The translations under genes were made by a program, and so were the position numbers. The notes below the pieces were generated by a model. That model was not told the origin of the DNA, made no database searches, and was given only the letters and a program-made list of their open reading frames with translations. This document shows positions 1-9,682 of a stretch of DNA of 64,000 bases, piece after piece. Positions within the stretch are counted from its first letter, which is position 1, and each line of letters starts with the position of its first letter. Source of the stretch: Pseudomonas purpurea (GTDB lineage Bacteria; Pseudomonadota; Gammaproteobacteria; Pseudomonadales; Pseudomonadaceae); the NCBI RefSeq assembly GCF_039908635.1, contig NZ_CP150918.1, positions 3,984,001-4,048,000 of the forward strand. The letters are read 5' to 3'.

Positions 1-73
1 ATACGCTGGATCGGTATGAAAACGAGCGCGATTATTGAAGGTTCTGGACGCTCGGTGAATGGGCCACCGTCAT

Positions 74-109
74 CGCGGGCAAGTCGGATCGCCATACCGC
101 TCGCACCTA
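74..109. repeat. Possible degenerate REP-like element downstream of kdpE
   Basis: The stretch around 74-109 (core CGCGGGCAAGTCGGATCGCC) resembles a REP family I recall from fluorescent pseudomonads, but here it is a single imperfect copy reaching the kdpE stop codon. No partner copy is visible before the window begins. The remainder of 1-106 shows no gene. Confidence 0.25.
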
Positions 110-805
110 CTGGCTCCCCTCACTCAGGAGTCGATACCCCACGCCCGCCTCGGTGAGAATGAACCGGGGGCGGGTCGGGTCGTCGGCCAGTTTCTGACGC
201 AGGTGCCCGACCACGATTCGCAGGTAGTGGCTGTCTTCAACGTGGGTCGGCCCCCAGATGTCCTTGAGCAGTTGCTGCTGGGTGATCACCCGCCCGGCGT
301 GCCGCGCGAGTTGCGCCAGCACCGCGTACTCCTTGCGGGTCAGCGCCACTTCGAGGCCGTCCAGCAGCACCCGACGGTAGGCCAGGTCGACGGTCAGCGG
401 GCCGAATTTCAGCGCCGCTTCCTGGGCTTCCCCCACTGGCGCCTGACGTAGCAAGGCACGCACCCTGGCCAGAAACTCCTGAATACCGAACGGCTTGGTC
501 ACGTAGTCGTTCGCGCCGCCGTCCAGGGCTTCGACTTTCTGCCCTTCGCTGGCCCGCACCGACAACACCAGCACCGGCACCGTCGACCACTCGCGAAATT
601 CACGCAGCACTTGCTGGCCGTCCATGTCCGGCAAGCCGAGGTCGAGCACCAGCAGGTCGGGTTTGTTCAGCGCCGCGTGGGCCAGGCCTTCGGTGCCCGT
701 GCCGGCTTCCAGTACTTTGTAGCCTTGGGAAGCGAGGCTGATACGCAGGAACTTGCGGATCTGCGGTTCGTCATCAATGACCAAAATGGTCGCGGTCTGG
801 CTCAT
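107..805 (-). CDS. kdpE: KdpE, response regulator of the Kdp potassium system
   Basis: This is an OmpR/PhoB-type response regulator of 232 residues. It has an N-terminal receiver domain (VIDDEPQIRKFL, phosphoacceptor region VLDLGLPDMDG, conserved KPFG lysine) and a C-terminal winged-helix DNA-binding domain (LTRKEYAVLAQLARHAG, VGYRLL). It receives phosphate from KdpD and activates kdpFABC when potassium is limiting or the cell is under salt stress. I chose the ATG at 805 (MSQTATIL) because an in-frame TTG at 814 lacks a better ribosome site, while GGAAC lies just before this ATG. It is the last gene of the kdpFABCDE series and follows kdpD by about 48 bases. Confidence 0.95.
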   Translation of the reverse strand: MSQTATILVIDDEPQIRKFLRISLASQGYKVLEAGTGTEGLAHAALNKPDLLVLDLGLPDMDGQQVLREFREWSTVPVLVLSVRASEGQKVEALDGGANDYVTKPFGIQEFLARVRALLRQAPVGEAQEAALKFGPLTVDLAYRRVLLDGLEVALTRKEYAVLAQLARHAGRVITQQQLLKDIWGPTHVEDSHYLRIVVGHLRQKLADDPTRPRFILTEAGVGYRLLSEGSQ

Positions 806-853
806 GAGTTCCAATCAACAAAAAGAATGGGCAAGAGAGTAGCGCAGGCAGCG

Positions 854-3505
854 TCAGGCTTCACTTTCAAACCCCGGTTGCTCCTGCAATGGCAGGTGAA
901 GAGTGATGCAGGTGCCACGCCCTTCGATGCCGTTTTCCACGCTGATCCGTCCACCGTGGGCGCCGACCATACCCTGGCAGATCGCCAACCCCAGCCCTGT
1001 ACCCTGCCCGCCCCGATCACCGCGAGCGGCGGTGTAGAACATGTCGAAAATCTTCGGCCGGTCTTCTTCGGGAATCCCGGGTCCCTCGTCACTCACCGAG
1101 AAAAACAGCTCGTTCTCTCGGACTCCGGCCCGCAGCTGCAAGCGCCCGTGCGGCGGTGAAAACCGTGCGGCGTTTTCCAGTACATTGACCAGCGCCTGCT
1201 CGATCAGCGCGGCATGCACGTAAAGCAGCGGCAACTCGCCCGGCACGTCGGTGCTGACCGCAAGCGGCGCCAGCACCGCGCGCAGGCGGTTGAGTGAACT
1301 GCCGACGATATCCGCCGGCGACACCCAGTCACGCGCCAGCTTCAAGGCGCCGTGGCCCAGGCGGGTCATGTCCAACAGGTTCTGAATGTAGCGATCGAGG
1401 CGCTCGGCTTCATCGCGAGTGCCTTCAAGCAACTCACGACGATCCGCCAGAGGAATCGCCTCGCCCAGCGCCAGCAAACTGTCGATGCTGCCGCGCATCG
1501 AGGTCAGCGGCGTGCGTAAATCATGGGACACCGAAGCCAGCAACGCGCTGCGCAACTGTTCGGTTTCGCCGTGCAAACGCGCCGCCTCAAGGTCCTCGGC
1601 CAACTGTGCACGGGCCAGGGCCTGGGCCAGCGGCTGACTCAACGCGGTCAACAAGCGACGTCGCTGGCCACTGAGTTGCCGGCCTTCTTTGGCACACACA
1701 CCGAGCAAGCCCAACGGCCCGTCTTCAACCGACAGCGGCCACCACCACCAACGCCCGAACGGCAGCGTGCCGGTGCCCATGCCCGCCGGTTGATCATGCT
1801 GCCAGGCCCAGTCGGCGGCGGCACGCTCGGCTTCGGAGAACTGCAACGGGCCACCGGTTTCGACTTTCCAGCCGCCCTGCCCGTCACGGTTCACCAGGCA
1901 CAATTGCAAATCGTTCCAACCGACCAGATGCTGCGCAGCGGCGCTGACCACAGCCTGGCGGTCGGTGGCGGCGGTCAGTTTGCGCGACAGATCGAGCAGT
2001 TCGCTGGTTTCTTCCTGCGTGTCACGCAGGGCCTGCAACTGCCGACGCTGGCGGGCGGCAAGGTTGCCGGTCAGGGCGGCCATCAGCAGGAAGAACAGCA
2101 ACGTCAGAACGTCTTCTTCACGCTGAATGGCAAAGGAGAAGTTCGGTGGAATGAACAGAAAGTCATAGGTCAGAAAGGACAACGCCGCGCAGGCCAGCGC
2201 CGGGCCGAGGCTGCTGCGCACCGCCACCAGCAACACCGCGGCGAGGAACACCAGTGAGATGTTCGGTAACGGCAAAACGCTGGACACCGCCCACGCCAGC
2301 GCACTGGCCAACACGGTCGCCAGCAGCGCCAGGGCGTAGTCGAACCAGACCAGTGAATGGCTCGAACGCTGACGCGGTTGAGGTTGTTTTTCGTCGCTGT
2401 CCAGAACGTTGATTTCCAGACCATGGGCATCGCGCAGCAACCGCGAGGCCAGCCCGCCGCCGAACAGCCTGCGCCGCAACCTCGGGCGGGACTGGCCGAC
2501 CAGCACCAGGCTGGCGCGTCGCTCAGCGGCATGCTGAATCAGGGTTTTCGCCACCTCGCCCGCACGCAACAGCACCACTTCGCCGCCCAACCGCTCGGCC
2601 AGTTGCTGGGCACTTTGCAGGCGTAAACGCGACTGCTCGTCGCGCACGCTGCCGTTGTCCACATGCACAAGGCTCCAGGGCAAATGTCGCCGCTGCGCGA
2701 CCCGACTGGCGTGGCGCACCAGACGCTCGGCCTGGGTATCGCCGTCGACGCCCACCAGCAAGCGACCGCGTACGGCCGGCGCCGCCTGGCCCAACTGGCG
2801 ATAGCCGCGACTCAGGTCATCGTCGACCTGGGCCGCGGCGGTTTGCATCGCCAGTTCGCGCAATGCCGTGAGGTTGGTTTGGGTAAAGAACGCGTCAATC
2901 GCCGCCCGCGCCTGCTCCGGCACATAGACCTTGCCGTCCCGCAGTCGCTCAAGCAATTCGCGGGGTGGCAGGTCGATCAGCAGCAATTCGTAGGCTTCTT
3001 GCAGCACCCAGTCAGGCAGGGTTTCGCGCACTTGCACGCCGGTGATGCCGCGCACCTGATCGTTGAGGCTTTCCAGGTGCTGGACGTTGACGGTGGTGAA
3101 CACGTCGATGCCGGCAGCCAGCAGTTCCTGAATGTCCTGCCAGCGCTTGGCATGACGGCTGCCGGGGGCATTGCTGTGGGCCAGTTCATCGACCAGCACC
3201 AGTTTCGGTTTGGCCTTGAGCAAGCCGTCGAGGTCCATTTCCTCGAGCATCACGCCCCGGTATTCGGAGCGCAGCAGCGGTTGCTGCGGCAAGCCGCCGA
3301 GCAACGCTTCGGTCTCCGCCCGGCCGTGGGTCTCTACCACGCCGGCGATGACTTTCACGCCTTGGCGCAGTTGGGTGTGAGCGGCTTGCAGCATGGCGTA
3401 GGTCTTGCCGACACCGGGGGCGGCACCGAGAAAGACCTTGAGCCGGCCACGACCGTCGCGGGGTAAATCGGCTAACAACGCGTCGGCACGGCCGGAGTCA
3501 CTCAT
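854..3505 (-). CDS. kdpD: KdpD, potassium/osmotic sensor histidine kinase
   Basis: A full-length 883-residue sensor kinase. The N-terminal KdpD domain carries a Walker A motif (GAAPGVGKT, residues 27-35) and a Walker B-like VLVDELAH; a universal-stress-protein-like domain follows (about 235-365). Closely spaced hydrophobic segments at about 388-482 match the four membrane helices of the family. A GAF-like region comes next, then the histidine kinase core with the phosphorylated His in SVSHDLRTPL near residue 660 and the ATP-binding glycine box GQGTGLGLA near 835. It phosphorylates KdpE. A REPIN separates it from kdpC upstream, so it may be transcribed partly apart from kdpFABC. Confidence 0.97.
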   Translation of the reverse strand: MSDSGRADALLADLPRDGRGRLKVFLGAAPGVGKTYAMLQAAHTQLRQGVKVIAGVVETHGRAETEALLGGLPQQPLLRSEYRGVMLEEMDLDGLLKAKPKLVLVDELAHSNAPGSRHAKRWQDIQELLAAGIDVFTTVNVQHLESLNDQVRGITGVQVRETLPDWVLQEAYELLLIDLPPRELLERLRDGKVYVPEQARAAIDAFFTQTNLTALRELAMQTAAAQVDDDLSRGYRQLGQAAPAVRGRLLVGVDGDTQAERLVRHASRVAQRRHLPWSLVHVDNGSVRDEQSRLRLQSAQQLAERLGGEVVLLRAGEVAKTLIQHAAERRASLVLVGQSRPRLRRRLFGGGLASRLLRDAHGLEINVLDSDEKQPQPRQRSSHSLVWFDYALALLATVLASALAWAVSSVLPLPNISLVFLAAVLLVAVRSSLGPALACAALSFLTYDFLFIPPNFSFAIQREEDVLTLLFFLLMAALTGNLAARQRRQLQALRDTQEETSELLDLSRKLTAATDRQAVVSAAAQHLVGWNDLQLCLVNRDGQGGWKVETGGPLQFSEAERAAADWAWQHDQPAGMGTGTLPFGRWWWWPLSVEDGPLGLLGVCAKEGRQLSGQRRRLLTALSQPLAQALARAQLAEDLEAARLHGETEQLRSALLASVSHDLRTPLTSMRGSIDSLLALGEAIPLADRRELLEGTRDEAERLDRYIQNLLDMTRLGHGALKLARDWVSPADIVGSSLNRLRAVLAPLAVSTDVPGELPLLYVHAALIEQALVNVLENAARFSPPHGRLQLRAGVRENELFFSVSDEGPGIPEEDRPKIFDMFYTAARGDRGGQGTGLGLAICQGMVGAHGGRISVENGIEGRGTCITLHLPLQEQPGFESEA

Positions 3506-3555
3506 GCTTGAAGTTCTCTTCTTTCAGGTAGTGATGTGGTAATTGTGCGGCCGCC

Positions 3556-3619
3556 TTCGCGAGCAGGCTCGCTCCCACATTGGCCTGCATTTTCCTGTGG
3601 GAGCGAGCCTGCTCGCGAA
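3556..3619. repeat. REPIN, class A, between kdpC and kdpD
   Basis: Two inverted copies of a REP palindrome with core GTGGGAGCGAGCCTGCTCGC: one on the minus strand at 3556-3579 and one on the plus strand at 3596-3619, with a 16-base spacer. The same core recurs near 39762 and, with changes, near 42903. Such pairs are typical of non-autonomous REPINs moved by RAYT transposases in Pseudomonas; no RAYT gene is in the window. Confidence 0.9.
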
Positions 3620-3635
3620 TGGCGGCGCCACCGAT

Positions 3636-4181
3636 TTACAGTTTTTCCAACGCGATGTTCAGCGCCAGCACGTTAACCACCGGCGGCCCTACCAGGGGCT
3701 GCTCGATGTGCGCTTCCATCAACTGCTCGACCGTCGACATCGGCAGGTTGCGTGCAGCTGCAACCCGCGCCAGTTGATAGGCAATTGCCGCTGGAGGCAA
3801 GTGTGGATCGAGACCGCTGCCGGAGGTGGTCAACAGGGCCAATGGAACCGGCCCCTGGCCGGGTACCAGCAACTTGTTGGCATCGTCGATCACGCGGGTG
3901 GCAAGGGCCGGATTGCTCGGCGCCAGGTTGCTCGCGCTGCTTGAAATCGTCGCGAACGCGCCAGCCGACGGCCGTGGATGAAACCAGGCATCACCGACGA
4001 AATCCTGGGCGATCAGCGCCGAACCACGGACCTTGCCATCGGCATCGCGCACCAGGCTGCCATTGGCCTGATCCGGGAAAGCAACCTGGGCAACACCGGT
4101 CACCACCAGCGGGTAGGCGACGCCGGTAATCAGGGTCATCAGAACAATCAGGCTCAGGGCCGGACGTAGCATAGTGGACAT
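3636..4181 (-). CDS. kdpC: KdpC, potassium-transporting ATPase subunit C
   Basis: A 181-residue subunit with a single N-terminal membrane segment (about residues 5-30, [20 protein letters not shown]) and a periplasmic body containing the family pattern WFHPRPS and SGSGLDPH. KdpC stabilises the KdpA-KdpB complex. An upstream in-frame extension exists, but the ATG at 4181 is preceded by GAGG seven bases away and gives the usual length. It follows kdpB after about 214 bases occupied by a REPIN, an unusually wide gap for this operon. Confidence 0.95.
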   Translation of the reverse strand: MSTMLRPALSLIVLMTLITGVAYPLVVTGVAQVAFPDQANGSLVRDADGKVRGSALIAQDFVGDAWFHPRPSAGAFATISSSASNLAPSNPALATRVIDDANKLLVPGQGPVPLALLTTSGSGLDPHLPPAAIAYQLARVAAARNLPMSTVEQLMEAHIEQPLVGPPVVNVLALNIALEKL

Positions 4182-4233
4182 TTCAAACACCTCGATTCGG
4201 AAAACATTCATCATTACGCAGACACACATTGCC

Positions 4234-4369
4234 TGTGACGAGGGAGCTTGCTCCCGCTCGGCCGCGAAGCAGTCGTCACTTCGGCGAATGTGGTGTACCT
4301 GAACAAATTGCGTTGCCTGGGATTGGGGCTCCTTCGCAGCCCAGAGGGAGCAAGCTCCCTCGCCACAGA
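4234..4369. repeat. REPIN, class B, between kdpB and kdpC
   Basis: Two inverted copies of a second REP type with core GAGGGAGCTTGCTCCCGCT: plus strand at about 4236-4262 and minus strand at about 4342-4369, around 80 bases apart. The same type occurs downstream of mupP (46999-47134). It sits inside the kdp operon and could reduce expression of distal genes relative to kdpB; that effect is inference. Confidence 0.88.
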
Positions 4370-4395
4370 AAAGCCCCTGAACCCAACGACAACCG

Positions 4396-6495
4396 TCAAA
4401 CCAGATGCAATGCCGTCAGCAGCATGTCGATCAACTTGATGCCCACGAATGGCACCACGATGCCGCCCACGCCATAGATCAGCAGGTTGCGCCGCAACAG
4501 GTGCGCCGCGCTCGCGGCCTGGACGCGTACACCGCGCAGGGCCAACGGAATCAGCACCACGATGATCAAGGCGTTGAAGACAATCGCCGAGAGAATCGCG
4601 CTCTGCGGGCTGCTCAAGTGCATGATGTTCAGCACGCCCAACTGTGGATAAATCGAGGCGAACAGCGCCGGCAGGATCGCGAAGTACTTGGCCACATCGT
4701 TGGCGATGGAAAACGTAGTCAACGCACCGCGCGTCACCAGCAGTTCCTTGCCGATTTGCACCACGTCCAGCAGCTTGGTCGGGTCGCTGTCGAGGTCGAC
4801 CATGTTGGCTGCCTCGCGAGCGGCCTGAGTCCCGTCGTTCATCGCCATGCCAACGTCGGCCTGGGCCAGCGCCGGTGCGTCGTTCGCGCCGTCGCCACAC
4901 ATGGCCACCAGACGACCGTCGTTCTGCTCGTGACGGATACGCGCCAGTTTTTTCTCCGGAGTGGCTTCGGCCAGCACGTCATCGACGCCGGCTTCAGCGG
5001 CAATCGCAGCAGCAGTCAGCGGGTTGTCGCCAGTCACCATGACCGTGCGAATCCCCAGTTTGCGCAGCTCGGCGAAACGCTCGCGGATGCCCGGCTTGAC
5101 CACGTCCTTGAGGTGAATCGCACCGAGCAGCTTGCCCTCGGCACACACCAGCAACGGCGTGCCGCCGCTTTGGGCGATCTTGTCGATTTCCCGCGACATC
5201 GGCGGCAGCATGTCGGCGCGTTTCTGCCCCACGAAAGCCAACACCGAATCCACCGCGCCTTTGCGGTAGACGCGTCCTTGGTAGTCCACGCCGGACAGGC
5301 GTGTTTCGGCACTGAACGGTACGACAGTCATCACCTCGACGGACGGCTCAGGCTGTGGGTACAGCCCGCGCAGGTACTCGACAATCGACTTGCCTTCGGC
5401 GGTTTCATCACCCAGCGACGCAAACAACGCGCCCTCGGCCAGTTCCTTGGCGCTCACACCCGGAGCGGCGTAGATCGCGGTGCAACGACGATTACCGAAC
5501 GTGATGGTGCCGGTCTTGTCCAGCAACAGCACATGCACGTCACCCGCCGCTTCGACTGCACGGCCGGACTTGGCGATTACGTTCAGGCGCACCAGACGGT
5601 CCATGCCGGCAATGCCGATGGCCGAGAGCAAACCGCCAATCGTGGTCGGAATCAGCGTGACCAACAGCGCCACCAGGAACACCAGCGGCAGGTTGCCGTT
5701 GGCGAAGTGGGCGAATGGTTGCAGGGTCACGACCACCAACAGAAAGATCAGGGTCAGGCCGATCAGCAGGATGTCCAGCGCCACTTCGTTGGGGGTCTTC
5801 TGGCGTTTGGCACCTTCGACCAGGGCAATCATGCGGTCCAGGGTCGACTCGCCGGGGTTGGCGGTGATACGCACCAACAACCAGTCGGACACCAGCCGCG
5901 TGTTGCCGGTGACCGCCGAGCGGTCGCCACCGGATTCACGAATCACCGGCGCGGACTCACCGGTAATCGCCGCTTCGTTAACCGCGGCAATACCTTCGAT
6001 CACCTCACCGTCGCCGGGGATCATCTCTCCCGCTTCAACGCGCACCATATCGCCTTTGCGCAGGCTGGTAGCCGGTACGACCTGGAAGGTCCCGTCGGCT
6101 TTCTTGCGGCGTGCGCTCAAGCCTTCGCTGCCGGCCTTGAGGCTGTCGGCACGGGCCTTGCCGCGACCTTCCGCCAACGCTTCGGCGAAGTTCGCAAACA
6201 GCACGGTGAACCACAGCCACAGCGCAATTTGCGCGGCGACGAGGGTCGACACCGCCGCGTCAGGAATGAAGCACAACACGGTGGTGAAGATCGCTGTCAG
6301 CTCGACCACCAACATCACCGGCGAGCGTTTCAACTGGCGCGGATCGAGTTTGACAAAGGCTTGCACCAACGCCGGCCGCCACAGGGCCGAGATCGCGGTT
6401 TTCGGTTGTTCCACCGCCGAGTGTTTGGGTTCGACGCGTGAAGCGCCTGCCACTTTCACAGCGGCTTTTTTTGAGGCAGGTACGGGCATATTCAT
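4396..6495 (-). CDS. kdpB: KdpB, catalytic P-type ATPase subunit
   Basis: A P-type ATPase of 699 residues that hydrolyses ATP to drive potassium uptake through KdpA. It shows the phosphorylation motif DKTGTI (Asp near residue 325), the TGES actuator loop (ITGESAPV), the hinge motif [16 protein letters not shown], and membrane segments in the expected places. Two adjacent ATG codons (6498 and 6495) follow GAGGA; the second has the better spacing and gives the N-terminus [10 protein letters not shown]. The start lies just after the kdpA stop codon, as usual for kdp operons. Large open frames on the opposite strand are shadows caused by high GC content. Confidence 0.97.
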   Translation of the reverse strand: MNMPVPASKKAAVKVAGASRVEPKHSAVEQPKTAISALWRPALVQAFVKLDPRQLKRSPVMLVVELTAIFTTVLCFIPDAAVSTLVAAQIALWLWFTVLFANFAEALAEGRGKARADSLKAGSEGLSARRKKADGTFQVVPATSLRKGDMVRVEAGEMIPGDGEVIEGIAAVNEAAITGESAPVIRESGGDRSAVTGNTRLVSDWLLVRITANPGESTLDRMIALVEGAKRQKTPNEVALDILLIGLTLIFLLVVVTLQPFAHFANGNLPLVFLVALLVTLIPTTIGGLLSAIGIAGMDRLVRLNVIAKSGRAVEAAGDVHVLLLDKTGTITFGNRRCTAIYAAPGVSAKELAEGALFASLGDETAEGKSIVEYLRGLYPQPEPSVEVMTVVPFSAETRLSGVDYQGRVYRKGAVDSVLAFVGQKRADMLPPMSREIDKIAQSGGTPLLVCAEGKLLGAIHLKDVVKPGIRERFAELRKLGIRTVMVTGDNPLTAAAIAAEAGVDDVLAEATPEKKLARIRHEQNDGRLVAMCGDGANDAPALAQADVGMAMNDGTQAAREAANMVDLDSDPTKLLDVVQIGKELLVTRGALTTFSIANDVAKYFAILPALFASIYPQLGVLNIMHLSSPQSAILSAIVFNALIIVVLIPLALRGVRVQAASAAHLLRRNLLIYGVGGIVVPFVGIKLIDMLLTALHLV

Positions 6496-6505
6496 CATCA
6501 AGTCC

Positions 6506-8200
6506 TCAGAAGCCAAGGCTCAGGTGGTCGGCAATAGGGCCCAGTGCCAGGGTCGGCAGGAACGTCAGGCCACCCACCAGCAAAATGGTCACGGTCAGCA
6601 AGGTGACAAACAGCGGGCCATGGGTCGGGAAGCTGTTCTGACCGATCGGCGCGGTTTTCTTCATCGCCAGGCTGCCGGCCAGGGCCAGTACCGGAAGGAT
6701 GTAGCCGAAGCGCCCGATCAACATGCCCAGGCCCAGCATCAGGTTGTGGAACGCAGTGTTGGCGCCCAGGCCGGCGAAGGCCGAACCGTTGTTGGCACTG
6801 GCCGAGGTGTAGGCATACAGCAACTGACTGAAACCATGCGGGCCGGGGTTGCTGATGGCCGACGCGGGGCCAGGCAGGCTGGCCGCGATGGCACCCAGTA
6901 CCAGCACGCCGACCGGCATCACCAACAGGGTCACGACCAGCAACTGGACTTCCTTGGCTTGCAGTTTCTTGCCGAGGTATTCCGGGGTACGACCGATCAT
7001 CAAACCGGCAAGGAACACCGCAATCAGAACGTTCAGCAGCATGCCGTAGAGACCGGCACCGACGCCGCCGAAAATCACTTCGCCGACCATCATGTTGACC
7101 AGTGCGACCATGCCGCTCAGCGGGTTAAGGCTGTCGTGCATGCCGTTGACCGAGCCGTTGGACGCAGAGGTGGTGGTTACCGACCACAACACCGTAGCGG
7201 TGGTGCCGAAGCGCGCTTCCTTGCCTTCCAGCGGCGCGGTCTGTTCTACCGCAACGTTGTTCAGGGTCGGGTTCGGCTGGTATTCAGCCCACAGCGACAC
7301 CGCACCGCCGATCAGGAACAACGCCAGCATGCAGGTGATGATCGCCCGGCTCTGACGCAGGTCCTTGACGTAGTGGCCGAAGGTAAACACCAGGGCCACC
7401 GGGATCAGAATGATCGAGGTCACTTCGAACAGGTTCGACCATGCGGTCGGGTTCTCGAACGGGTGCGCCGAGTTGACGCCGAAGAAGCCGCCACCGTTGG
7501 TGCCCAGTTGCTTGATCGCAATCTGGCTGGCGGCCGGGCCCAGCGGAATCACCTGGTCAACGCCCTGCATCGTCAGCGCATTCACATAGTGAGCGAAGGT
7601 TTGCGGCACGCCCTGCCAAACCAGAAACAGCGCCAGCAGCAGGCACAACGGCAACAGGCCGTAGAGGGTGGCGCGGGTCATGTCGACCCAGAAGTTGCCC
7701 AGGGTCTGCGCCGATTTACGGCTGATGCCGCGGCACAGTGCGACCAGTACGGCCAGGCCGGTGGCGGCGCTGACGAAGTTCTGCACGGTGAGGCCGACCA
7801 TCTGGCTGAGGTAGCTGAGGGTCGCTTCACCACTGTAGGACTGCCAGTTGGTGTTGGTCATGAAGCTGACGGCAGTGTTGAACGCTTGCGTCCACTCCTG
7901 GCCCGGCAGGTTCTGCGGATTGAGGGGCAAGTAGTCCTGGAACAACAGAATCGTGAACAACAGCAAAAAGCCCGCGAGGTTGAACGCGAGCAACGCCAGG
8001 GTGTATTTCTGCCAGCTCTGTTCGCTCTGCGGGTCGACCCCGGCCACGCGATAGCAGCCGCGCTCAACCGGGCCCAACACTGGCGTGAGCCAGGTGCGCT
8101 GACCTTCCATTACCTTGTAATAGAACCGCCCCAGAAATGGCGCAGGAATCAGCACCACGGCGAAGAAGGCGAGGATCAGCCAATAGTCATAACTGTGCAT
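6506..8200 (-). CDS. kdpA: KdpA, potassium-binding channel-like subunit
   Basis: A very hydrophobic protein of 564 residues with about ten membrane helices. It has the selectivity-filter-like segments of the superfamily of K+ transporters (for example [33 protein letters not shown]). It binds and translocates K+ in the inner membrane. The open frame extends further upstream, but the start MHSYDYWL at 8200 gives the family length and leaves room for kdpF. The gap to kdpF is 8 bases. Confidence 0.97.
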   Translation of the reverse strand: MHSYDYWLILAFFAVVLIPAPFLGRFYYKVMEGQRTWLTPVLGPVERGCYRVAGVDPQSEQSWQKYTLALLAFNLAGFLLLFTILLFQDYLPLNPQNLPGQEWTQAFNTAVSFMTNTNWQSYSGEATLSYLSQMVGLTVQNFVSAATGLAVLVALCRGISRKSAQTLGNFWVDMTRATLYGLLPLCLLLALFLVWQGVPQTFAHYVNALTMQGVDQVIPLGPAASQIAIKQLGTNGGGFFGVNSAHPFENPTAWSNLFEVTSIILIPVALVFTFGHYVKDLRQSRAIITCMLALFLIGGAVSLWAEYQPNPTLNNVAVEQTAPLEGKEARFGTTATVLWSVTTTSASNGSVNGMHDSLNPLSGMVALVNMMVGEVIFGGVGAGLYGMLLNVLIAVFLAGLMIGRTPEYLGKKLQAKEVQLLVVTLLVMPVGVLVLGAIAASLPGPASAISNPGPHGFSQLLYAYTSASANNGSAFAGLGANTAFHNLMLGLGMLIGRFGYILPVLALAGSLAMKKTAPIGQNSFPTHGPLFVTLLTVTILLVGGLTFLPTLALGPIADHLSLGF

Positions 8201-8208
8201 AGCCGCTC

Positions 8209-8298
8209 CTAGTTCCGATCCGCGCGCAACAGCGCAGCCAGTAGATAAATGAACAGCCCTACCGCCAACAGCAGGGACACCCCGTCCAGAACGCTCAT
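8209..8298 (-). CDS. kdpF: KdpF, small stabilising subunit of the Kdp pump
   Basis: A 29-residue single-pass membrane peptide beginning MSVLDGVSL and ending LLRADRN, with a hydrophobic stretch through its middle. Its size, hydrophobicity and position just before kdpA match KdpF, which stabilises the KdpABC complex. The start is supported by GGAGAAATTCC immediately before the ATG; the longer in-frame extension upstream has no hydrophobic or conserved content. Confidence 0.92.
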   Translation of the reverse strand: MSVLDGVSLLLAVGLFIYLLAALLRADRN

Positions 8299-8387
8299 GG
8301 AATTTCTCCGTGTTACGGCGTATTGCCGCTTGTGGAGCCATTGTCCGCAGGGAGGCTGTAAAGGAACGAGAGCGAGGGATGCGACGC

Positions 8388-8410
8388 AGCATAAAGAAAG
8401 CGTAAAGAGT
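8388..8410 (-). promoter_or_regulatory. Candidate KdpE operator/promoter of kdpFABC
   Basis: Upstream of kdpF, the minus strand holds a T-rich tandem (TTTACGCTTTCTTTATGC) about 90-110 bases before the kdpF start. The E. coli KdpE site, as I recall it, is likewise T-rich. A TATGCT hexamer could be a -10 element with a poor -35, which would suit an activator-dependent promoter. This is a weak, position-based suggestion. Confidence 0.3.
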
Positions 8411-8594
8411 GGCTTTACGCCGGGGTTACAGGCCCCCGCAGACACGATGCACAACGGTCTGTCATCAGCCCGAAGAGGCTATCCACACAGAACAGGCCTA
8501 GAATGGAACCCCTGAGAAACCCTTTGACTCAAAGTGGTAAGTGCACGGCCACACGCGAACCCCTTCGCGGCGAGCCTGCCCTAAGGAGAGCCCT

Positions 8595-8762
8595 ATGCCC
8601 TGGTATGCCTGGTTGATTCTGGTGGTTGCCATCGGCTCGATCGTCGGCGGCTTGATGATGCTGCGTGACACCGCCAACAAGGTCGAGCTGACCGACGAAC
8701 AACGCAAGCGAGTCGCTGAGCGCAACGCGGAAATGGACGCCAAGGATGCACAGGATCGCTGA
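8595..8762 (+). CDS. DUF2897 family small membrane protein
   Basis: A 55-residue protein starting MPWYAWLILVVAIG, with one N-terminal membrane helix (about residues 4-24, ending LMMLRDTANK) and a charged, probably helical tail (ELTDEQRKRVAERNAEMDAK). The pattern fits the DUF2897 family common in Pseudomonas, whose function is unknown. The start is supported by AAGGAGAG nine bases upstream. An intrinsic terminator follows directly, so it is a single-gene unit. Confidence 0.85.
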   Translation: MPWYAWLILVVAIGSIVGGLMMLRDTANKVELTDEQRKRVAERNAEMDAKDAQDR

Positions 8763-8766
8763 CTGA

Positions 8767-8801
8767 AAAGCCCCGTCATTTACATTGAATGACGGGGCTT
8801 T
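8767..8801 (+). terminator. Intrinsic terminator after the DUF2897 gene
   Basis: A perfect inverted repeat (AAAGCCCCGTCATT / AATGACGGGGCTTT, 14 bp) with a 7-base loop starts four bases after the stop codon and ends in a short T run. Confidence 0.88.
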
Positions 8802-8972
8802 GCTGACTTGATAGAACCTTTGAACAGGGTACGAATCCTCAAGCAGTGGTTCATCGCCTCGGGCAGTCACAGCTCATAGCAACGCCTCTAGTTCCTGGAA
8901 AAAGCCCTTCCATGCAGCGAACAAGGAAGGATCTGGTTGCTTTATAGAAGTAAAAGTACAATCACCATCCAA

Positions 8973-8986
8973 TTAACCTTGGTTAA
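8973..8986. promoter_or_regulatory. Candidate operator palindrome upstream of the TetR gene
   Basis: TTAACC-TT-GGTTAA is a perfect 6-bp inverted repeat with a 2-base centre, 29 bases before the tetR start codon. This is a typical place for an autoregulatory TetR operator overlapping the promoter. Binding by this protein is inference. Confidence 0.45.
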
Positions 8987-9015
8987 GATGGCGCATTGTT
9001 GTGGAGATTCCCCTG

Positions 9016-9573
9016 ATGCGTTATTCGCAAGACCATAAAGCCCAGACTCATCAACGCATCATCAAAGAAGCGTCGGCGCGTTTCCGCCGGGATGGTATTG
9101 GCGCTACGGGTCTGCAACCCTTGATGAAAGCGCTGGGCCTGACCCATGGCGGCTTTTATTCGCACTTCAGCTCCAAAGACGAACTGGTGGAAAAAGCCCT
9201 GCAAGCCGCCAGTGATGAACTCGACGAGCATTGCGCCATGTTGTTCGCCCAGGAAAAACCGCTGGAGGCGTTCATCGACAGCTACTTGTCCGAGTGGCAC
9301 CAGACGTCTCCACACCAAGGGTGTCCGCTACCTACAATGTCCTCTGAACTGGGCTTGCGCGGCCAACCCAGCCCAACCACGGACATAGTGCTCAATTCGC
9401 GACTCGAACAAGTGCAAGAAGCCTTGGGCGGCGAACGTGCCGACGACGAAAGCATCGTCATCATGTCAACGCTGGTCGGCGCGCTGTTGTTGTCCCGCAG
9501 CGTCGAAAACACTGAGTTGGCTCAAAGAATCCTGGATGTCGCCCGTGACTATCTGAAGGCTTCCCACCCGTAG
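9016..9573 (+). CDS. TetR family transcriptional regulator
   Basis: A 185-residue regulator. The N-terminal helix-turn-helix is clear (RIIKEASARFRRDGIG, LMKALGLTHGGFYSHFSSKDELVEKAL), followed by an all-helical ligand domain with the C-terminal pattern seen in TetR_C members. The HGGFYSHFSSKDEL region is typical of AcrR/NemR-like repressors. I prefer the ATG at 9016, which has GGAG at suitable distance, over the in-frame GTG at 9001. No divergent neighbour exists for it to control; it may control only itself or a distant gene. The ligand cannot be read from sequence. Confidence 0.9.
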   Translation: MRYSQDHKAQTHQRIIKEASARFRRDGIGATGLQPLMKALGLTHGGFYSHFSSKDELVEKALQAASDELDEHCAMLFAQEKPLEAFIDSYLSEWHQTSPHQGCPLPTMSSELGLRGQPSPTTDIVLNSRLEQVQEALGGERADDESIVIMSTLVGALLLSRSVENTELAQRILDVARDYLKASHP

Positions 9574-9641
9574 CATTGCACTCGGTATTCGGGATCAGCG
9601 TTGAATGCAAGGCAGCCCCGCATGGGCGCTTGAAAACAGGA

Positions 9642-9662
9642 AGGCCGGTCAATGACCGGCCT
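9642..9662. terminator. Bidirectional hairpin between tetR and comEA
   Basis: AGGCCGGTCA and its exact complement TGACCGGCCT flank a single A, between two convergent genes. On the minus strand a T-rich stretch follows, supporting termination of comEA transcription or read-through protection on both strands. Confidence 0.65.
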
Positions 9663-9682
9663 CTGGCAACTACCTATTCGAA

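Noticed and set aside
4405..8212. Very long plus-strand frames (up to about 900 codons) opposite kdpB and kdpA
   Set aside because: They are antisense to well-conserved genes, have no recognisable domains and arise from high-GC third-position bias.
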